A stretch of 64,000 nt of DNA, from the NCBI GenBank assembly GCA_027186245.1, contig CP114481.1, positions 54,506,569 through 54,570,568 of the forward strand, given 5' to 3'. Every line of letters starts with the position of its first letter. Within the stretch, counting starts at the first letter, position 1. Made by a program: the position numbers and the translations under genes. Of this stretch, positions 57,887 to 64,000 are shown piece by piece. The DNA is from Coriaria nepalensis (taxonomy: Eukaryota > Streptophyta > Magnoliopsida > Cucurbitales > Coriariaceae). The notes below the pieces were generated by a model. That model saw only the letters and a list, made by a program, of their open reading frames with translations, did no database searches and was not told the DNA's origin.

Positions 57887-60277
57887 AATGAGTTGTTCGT
57901 GTAGCCGAAGGAATTGCGTGCGGACTTTTTAGGATGGCTAAATCACATGCTCTTTAAGGCGTATAATGAGGAACCTTCTTCTATAAAAATGAAAATGAAG
58001 ATAAAAAAGTAAAGTACCTCTGCACTCTCTACGGCTGCTGGCGGCTACGGTTCTGTAAAACTTGAAAACTGAAAACCTGAATGAAAATCTTGGCCTTGAA
58101 AAGTTGCAAGTTGAAGTGTTTGATGACGTGGAACAAACTTTTGCCAATAATTTTTCTATTTTCTGGGAATTTTCTTCACCTCCTCCCCTTTCTTAAATTG
58201 GGTTCTCTTAGGATATAAAAATTGGGAATTAGCTGTTTTCCATTCATTATAAAAGTGTACAGTGTACTTAAACAGTTAAATATAGATCGTTGCAACATTG
58301 GAACCAGTTTTTAGTATCAAAATATTTGAACTTACAGTTGTAGTAAACTCTTTGAAATGAAGAGGAGTTCTATAAAAATTAGAAGGAGACGAGCCATTTT
58401 AACAGTGTTTATTTGAGAGAGACTTTGTGAACGTGTTTCGAGTGTCTTCGCCTCTAAAACTCGAGTACACGTAGTAGGGAAACTTGGCTGAAGAAGAAGG
58501 GGAGGAGGAGGGTGGTTTGGCCATGGATTAGAAATTGAGTTCTTAGCGTTTGGATCTGAAGTGGGTACGATAGAAGTAGTGAAGTGAGGTATTTCCATGT
58601 ACATTAATATCCACTACTAGTCAGCAACATTTGGCTGCGCTGTTCCCGCGTTAACTGGTGACCGGTAGGTGCATCGCACGCGCATTTTTCTGTTTTTTTT
58701 TTTTTCCTGATCCTACACTGCTTCGATTACTTATTGAGTTTGTTTCAATTGCAGAAATTTTACCATCGTTCATGATAGTCTAAGATTAGAACACAAAATC
58801 GAAGTAACTTTTCTCCATTTTGTTATTTCAAGTTTAGAATAATATAAATTTCAATATTTATTCATTTTACATATTCGTTTATTTATTTAGAGTACTTTTT
58901 TATTCCAAAAAATTTGAACTGTGTGAAATTTAATACACTACACATAACAGTACATTGAAGTAGAGAAAAAGACCCTAAATCTAGTTCATACAATTTCTTT
59001 GTTTATATATATATGTTTTTGTTTTGGGAGGGGGACAGAAAAGACCCTACAGTGCTTGGGGGTTCAATCTGAAGTTTATCGTGACCATATATATATATAT
59101 ATATACCCCTAATATTTTTAATAATATGATATATTTTAAAGTTTAATTTAAAACATGATTTAAATATGTCTCATATATTTAAATTAGTATGTTCTTAAAA
59201 TCTTAGTATTTTATGTTTACTTCTTTTCATATATATTTTATGTTTACTTTTTTTGGCCAATAAAAAAAATCAAGAGTTTCGAGATTGAATCAAACTGTAA
59301 TTTTGATTGAGTTAAGAAAATAAATGCCCTGAAAACTATTTTTATTAATTATATATTATAATAGTATTATTGATTTTCTAATAATTTGATTAAAAGAAAT
59401 ATTATTATCATTAAAAAAAAAAGCCAAAACCAGAGCAATGCCGTTTCCAAAGCTATAAAAAGAGTAAGGCCATGTTTGGTTGAGTGTTGTTTATAAAATA
59501 TATTTTAATTATTTATTATAGTTTTAAAAAAAATAAATATATTAAATTATTTAATAATAATTATAAAAATATTAATAAAAAAAAAAATATATATATATAT
59601 ATTTTAATTTATTATCATCGTGTCCCATAATGAACAAAAAAACTAGTAGCATTAATTGACGTTGTTTCTTTTTTTCAACGGCAGAGGGACGGGGGGGGGG
59701 GGGGCCGGCGATGGCAGTGAAAAATTAAAGAATAAAAAGAGTAAAGCATGTTTGGTTGAGTGTTTATAATAATTATATTTCGTATTTTAAAATATATTTT
59801 ATTAAAAAAAAATATATATATATATATATATTAAAATATATTAAATTTTTATTTTTAATTAATTTTTAATAATTATAAAAATATTAATAAAAATTTAAAA
59901 TATATATATTAAACATACATAAAAGGAAATAAATTCTGTTCATAATCGGTCGCTTGGAGTTCTGCTTCAATTTCAAGCTGTCTTTTGTTTCCCTCTCTCA
60001 CTCTATATATACATTGTTTTCACATTCTATTCTCTCTTTCTCAAAATCTGTCTCCTCTCCCATTGTAAACAGAACCCCCCCCCCCCTCCTCCCTCCACTC
60101 CTCTAATTTCTTCTAGAATCTTTCTCGCTCCTAGGGTTTGTTTGGTACGGTCCGTACAGGTTACACCCCCCTCTCTCACATTTAGGGTTTATCGGGGGGG
60201 TTCAGCGTGTTCTTCTGTGATTGAGGCCGAGTGAATTCGCTACTGTGATTTCTCCTTCTCCTTAACCGCTTTCTGCT
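57887..60277. other. AT-rich intergenic with duplicated MITE-like blocks; XPO1 promoter
   Basis: No gene is supported. Two related AT-rich blocks start with CATGTTTGGTTGAGTG at 59472 and 59748 and both run into TA-rich sequence containing AATAATTATAAAAATATTAATAA-like stretches. A G run of 14 lies at 59691-59704. The last 300 bp are the XPO1 leader: a C run at 60077-60087, telo-box complements TAGGGTTT at 60133-60140 and 60183-60190, and CT-rich sequence. Confidence 0.5.
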
Positions 60278-63200
60278 ATGGCGGCCGAAAAGCTCAGGGA
60301 TTTGAGCCAGCCGATTGACGTTCCGTTGCTCGATGCTACTGTTGCGGCTTTCTATGGCACCGGATCTAAGGAAGAGGTTAAGACTTTTACTCTACTTATT
60401 TCTTTCTGCCTGGGTTTTGCTTGGCTGAGAGAATGTGCGGGAAAAATTTTGAATTCTGAAGGGTTTTTGGGGTATTAGGGTTTAGACTTTATTGCAGGTT
60501 TATGAATGTGTGGGAATATACTTTATCTTTTTATAGTTATTTTTGCTTCGCGGAACAGTGCGGAAATGAGGGCTTTGCACACCTATATTTAGTTCTCCTA
60601 CTAGGTATACTCAATGGTTAGGTGCTCGTTATCGGAATAGTTAGGGTTTTATTTTTGGGCGTTCTTGTCCTCTTCCGAGACAATTGGGTGTGCAAGGCTA
60701 TGTTGCTCTTTTGGTGTTTGGTTGTATAAAAGAAGGGATTAACCATATGTTGCATTCTGTCCACGACAGACCTTATGTTTGGCTGATATAATGCGACAAC
60801 AAGAACTTCAAATTGGAGCAAAATGACTCAAAACGACCCAAAAAAAATCTTCTTCTTACAAATTAGGTACACTGATAGAACCATAGAATAACTTGGGTAC
60901 GCCCATGGAATCAGAGACTACAATTTCCAGCTATTTGAAATGTTAGAAATAGTATTTCATAAATTTTGAATCCTCTTTGAGAATCGAAAAGATTGATGGG
61001 TACATTAATTATGGCGATACTGTTATATGATTTTGGTCTTTTAATGTGACTAGAAGGGATTTGTAGACATTACTTGGTATGTATTGCGCCTTAATTTGAT
61101 TCGCCTTGTGATCATGCAGAGGACAGCTGCCGACCAAATTTTGCGGGACTTGCAAAACAATCTGGATATGTGGTTGCAAGTTGTGCACATTCTGCAAAGT
61201 ACAAAGAGCTTAAACACCAAGTTCTTTGCCTTACAGGTTAGTAAATTATCCATGGATATATTTTAGTTTTCACAGTCAACGTGATGCCGGGTAGTAGATT
61301 TATTGCTGTGGTGTAAGATAAAGATACTCATTATAACTACTACAACTGGTATTAATATCTCCAATCAGGTCATATTGCAAACTGTGCACATGAGTTAGCT
61401 ACAGCTGATCATTTATGCCTTTGTGATTCTTTGTTTATGCAATTCAGTATATACTTGAATGTATTCTCAAAAGCAGAAGTTGTTTAAGCACCAGAACGAA
61501 ATCAATATTTTGGTTGCAACATTGATTTGCATGCATAAATAAAACGAATCAGTTAAGAAAACTACATTTTGGTTTTGAAATCTTTATTCATTTATTATTT
61601 GTATTTGCAGGTCCTAGAAGGTGTTATTAAGTACAGATGGAATGCATTGCCTGTTGAACAACGGGATGGGATGAAAAATTACATCTCTGATGTCATTGTT
61701 CAGGTATGAAACATATGGTGACTGATTTAAACGGAAGCTTCACTAGGTCTCACTTCTTATCCTCATAGTTTTGAGTTAGATTTAGTAATTAAATTTTGTA
61801 ACATCCATGATTGTATCCACTCTTAACAAAAAGAAAGGCTCATATAATTGTTGATCTCTCACATGAAGCTGTCAAGTAATGAGACCTCCTTCAGAATGGA
61901 AAGGCTGTATGTCAACAAACTCAACATCATATTGGTTCAGGTACATCTGGTTTCCCTTGACAAACAGTTTATGACCTTTTTTTTTTCTTTCTCTTTTTCG
62001 TTAACTATATTAACTATTTTTTAATAAGAAATAGTCTTCTGTTTTGTGCACTTATTGGCACAAATGGGAGCTTTTGATTGTGATTTTTTTGATGGGGTGG
62101 GGGGGAGCTCAATTGTGTTCTTTATAATGAACTTTTCAGAGCATAATTCACATGGGTCTTACTATTAAATACTTTTCCGTTTATGTATATTTCTGATTGT
62201 TTGTGGTGCTTCCCTTTTCTCATGTAAACTACTTTGAAAAAGCTACGTGTAGTTATATTTGTTTCATTTATCCAAACATGTTCATCTCATAGCATGAATG
62301 GTGGAATGATGTCGGCTATTGACGTCGATCTTTCTATACCAGATTTTGAAGCATGAGTGGCCAATCAGATGGCGTAGCTTCATACCTGATCTTGTATCTG
62401 CAGCTAAAACCAGTGAAACTCTCTGTGAGAATTGCATGGCTATATTAAAGGTAAGTCATTTGTCCCATTACCTACATAAATAATTTTTTTCATCTGGATG
62501 ACATGGTCTGTTTTTTGCCAGCTTTTGAGTGAAGAGGTTTTCGATTTCTCAAGAGGAGAGATGACTCAGCAAAAGATCAAAGAGCTCAAGCAATCTTTGA
62601 ATAGGTAAACTGCTCTTTTGGCTCCCAAACTGTTTGGTGATTCTCTTGTCAAGTTTTTCATTGCATCAAAGAAATTGGAAATTATAATTTGAAACGAACA
62701 AATCACTTGAGGTTGAATTCTTGATTGCATCTTTCAGAATCATCTTCTGAGAACCACTTTCATTGTTTACAGCGAGTTTCAGCTCATCCACGAGCTATGC
62801 TTGTATGTGCTATCAGCATCTCAAAGGACAGAGCTTGTACGAGCAACATTGTCTACGTTACATGCTTTTCTTTCTTGGATTCCCCTAGGCTATATATTTG
62901 AATCCCCACTAGTAAGTATTACTTTCTCCTTGGTTCGTTTGAATTCCTATATAAATGTAACATGAACTAAATTGCTTTACCACATTTGTGTTTCTTGTAG
63001 CTCGAGACACTCTTAAAGTTTTTTCCCGTGGCGTCCTACCGAAATCTGACTCTTCAGTGCCTGACAGAGGTAATTGATCACTTACTGATAAGATAATACC
63101 CTTTATATTATTTATGTTCATTGATATTATTTTTGTGCTTAGGTGGCAGCTCTAACGTTTGGAGACTACTATAACGCACAGTATGTAAAGATGTATAATA

Positions 63201-64000
63201 TATTCATGGTGCAGTTACAGGTTTGTTGGGGTTTATTTTGTTCAGAGGTTCAATATGTTTTGAAAATTTTAGTATCCTTGCAATTTTTTCTATCTAAATT
63301 GTACTATCTTCGTGTCACTTTTCATTTCAATTGTCGCATGCTATTTGTCAGACTATTCTCCCAACAATTACAAACATCCCTGAGGCTTATGCACATGGAT
63401 CCACGGAGGAACAGGTATGAAAAAAAGAAGAAGGGAAACACATACCTACCAAGCTATTTCTGTTTGTGACTAAGTATGTCCATTGTTTTTGTCCATCAGG
63501 CTTTTATTCAGAACTTGGCACTATTCTTCACTTCATTTTTCAAGGCAAGTTCTTTTCTCACCGCACAACAAATCTGTGAAGTAAATGCTTTGCTAGCTAT
63601 ATCTTAGGATTGCATGTCATACAATGTAGTGGTAGGAGAGATTATAATAATACAGTATCGATTTTATTGGCAGTTTGCAAGTGAGAAATTAGATGGTTGT
63701 CTGTAATGCTAAATGGTTAACATGTAATTGTACCAAATATACTGTTGTATGGCTTAGTTTGAACATATTAGCAAGTTGAATAAAGAATGCACACCTTGTT
63801 CCCTGTATCATGTCCCAATTGCAAATTAACCTTTTAATAACTATGTTTCTGATGACCTATCTAAGCAGTCCCATATCAGAGTGCTGGAATCCACTCAAGA
63901 GAATATAGCTTCACTGCTGATGGGTCTTGAATATCTTATTAACATATCTTATGTGGATGACACTGAAGTTTTTAAGGTAAATTTTTGGAGAAACTATGGC
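60278..64000 (+). CDS. XPO1: Exportin 1 (XPO1/CRM1), N-terminal third (continues past window)
   Basis: Exportin 1 is the RanGTP-dependent nuclear export receptor for leucine-rich signals. Twelve exons are visible: 60278-60376, 61120-61236, 61611-61703, 61869-61940, 62343-62450, 62522-62604, 62773-62911, 63001-63069, 63143-63220, 63352-63414, 63500-63544, 63869-63976, encoding the first 358 residues of about 1075; the next donor (AAG|GTAAAT) is present at 63977. The start [20 protein letters not shown] is typical of plant CRM1. The importin-beta N-terminal domain ([40 protein letters not shown]) and the Xpo1-like domain ([40 protein letters not shown]) are intact. Intron 11 uses a GC donor (AAG|GCAAGT at 63545). 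Arabidopsis counterparts are At5g17020 and At3g03110. The NES-groove cysteine lies beyond the window. Confidence 0.97.

Noticed and set aside
57938..58604. Short minus-strand frames upstream of the TIR-NB gene
   Set aside because: No homology or start context; composition matches noncoding leader DNA.
1..64000. CRISPR arrays, operons, bacterial origins or prophage
   Set aside because: The DNA is plant nuclear with spliced genes; no regularly spaced repeats with unique spacers occur, and the tandem repeats seen are microsatellites or simple duplications.

Overview
The window is nuclear DNA from a flowering plant, a eudicot and most likely a rosid. Genes carry short AT-rich introns with GT-AG (a few GC-AG) borders and have plant promoters. 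The content includes a TIR-type NB-ARC resistance gene, laccases, 4-coumarate:CoA ligase, germin-like proteins, defensin-like peptides, a plant-type complex I subunit set and a Ty3/gypsy relic. Exon borders below were worked out by hand from splice signals, reading-frame continuity and family knowledge. Family names come from recognition, not from a search.

Layout. 0-3 kb: two head-to-head germin-like genes (the left one cut by the window edge). 4.5-7.3 kb: a GT47 exostosin-type glycosyltransferase. 7.9-8.6 kb: a fasciclin-like arabinogalactan protein. 9.0-12.1 kb (-): 4-coumarate:CoA ligase with AC elements upstream. 13.4 kb: a defensin-like peptide. 14.5-17.5 kb: an ATAD3-type mitochondrial AAA ATPase. 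19.0-20.3 kb (-): complex I subunit NDUFS6. 20.9-23.2 kb (-): a broken EMB976-like PPR gene. 23.6-24.6 kb: a small Cys-rich secreted peptide gene and a dead paralogue. 25.2-28.2 kb (-): the E2F partner DP. 28.7-32.3 kb (-): a vacuolar-glucose-transporter-type gene (VGT family) with several disabling lesions. 33.4-34.9 kb: a DUF1985/Ulp1-type transposon-gene relic. 35.3-37.5 kb (-): complex I subunit NDUFA12, divergent from HRD1 (38.5-42.3 kb), the ERAD ubiquitin ligase. 44.4-53.7 kb: a tandem laccase pair, of which the left copy is a pseudogene cut short by a truncated gypsy element (46.1-49.5 kb) and the right copy is intact. 55.4-57.4 kb (-): a TIR-NB gene whose C-terminus is an RPS2-type coiled coil instead of LRRs. 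60.3 kb to the end: the first third of exportin 1 (XPO1/CRM1).

How it fits together. The order GT47, FAS1, ATAD3, NDUFS6, VGT, NDUFA12, XPO1 recalls, from memory, the paired Arabidopsis blocks near At5g16890-At5g17020 and At3g03060-At3g03110. It would be an old conserved backbone carrying later insertions (4CL, defensin-like gene, PPR relic, Cys-rich peptides, DP, HRD1, laccases, gypsy element, TNL). Three genes are mitochondrial (ATAD3, NDUFS6, NDUFA12). 4CL, laccase, GT47, FLA and the germin-like genes act in phenylpropanoid or cell-wall biology. I found no multi-gene operon-like system. The most unusual object is the TIR-NB-coiled-coil chimera at 55.4-57.4 kb.
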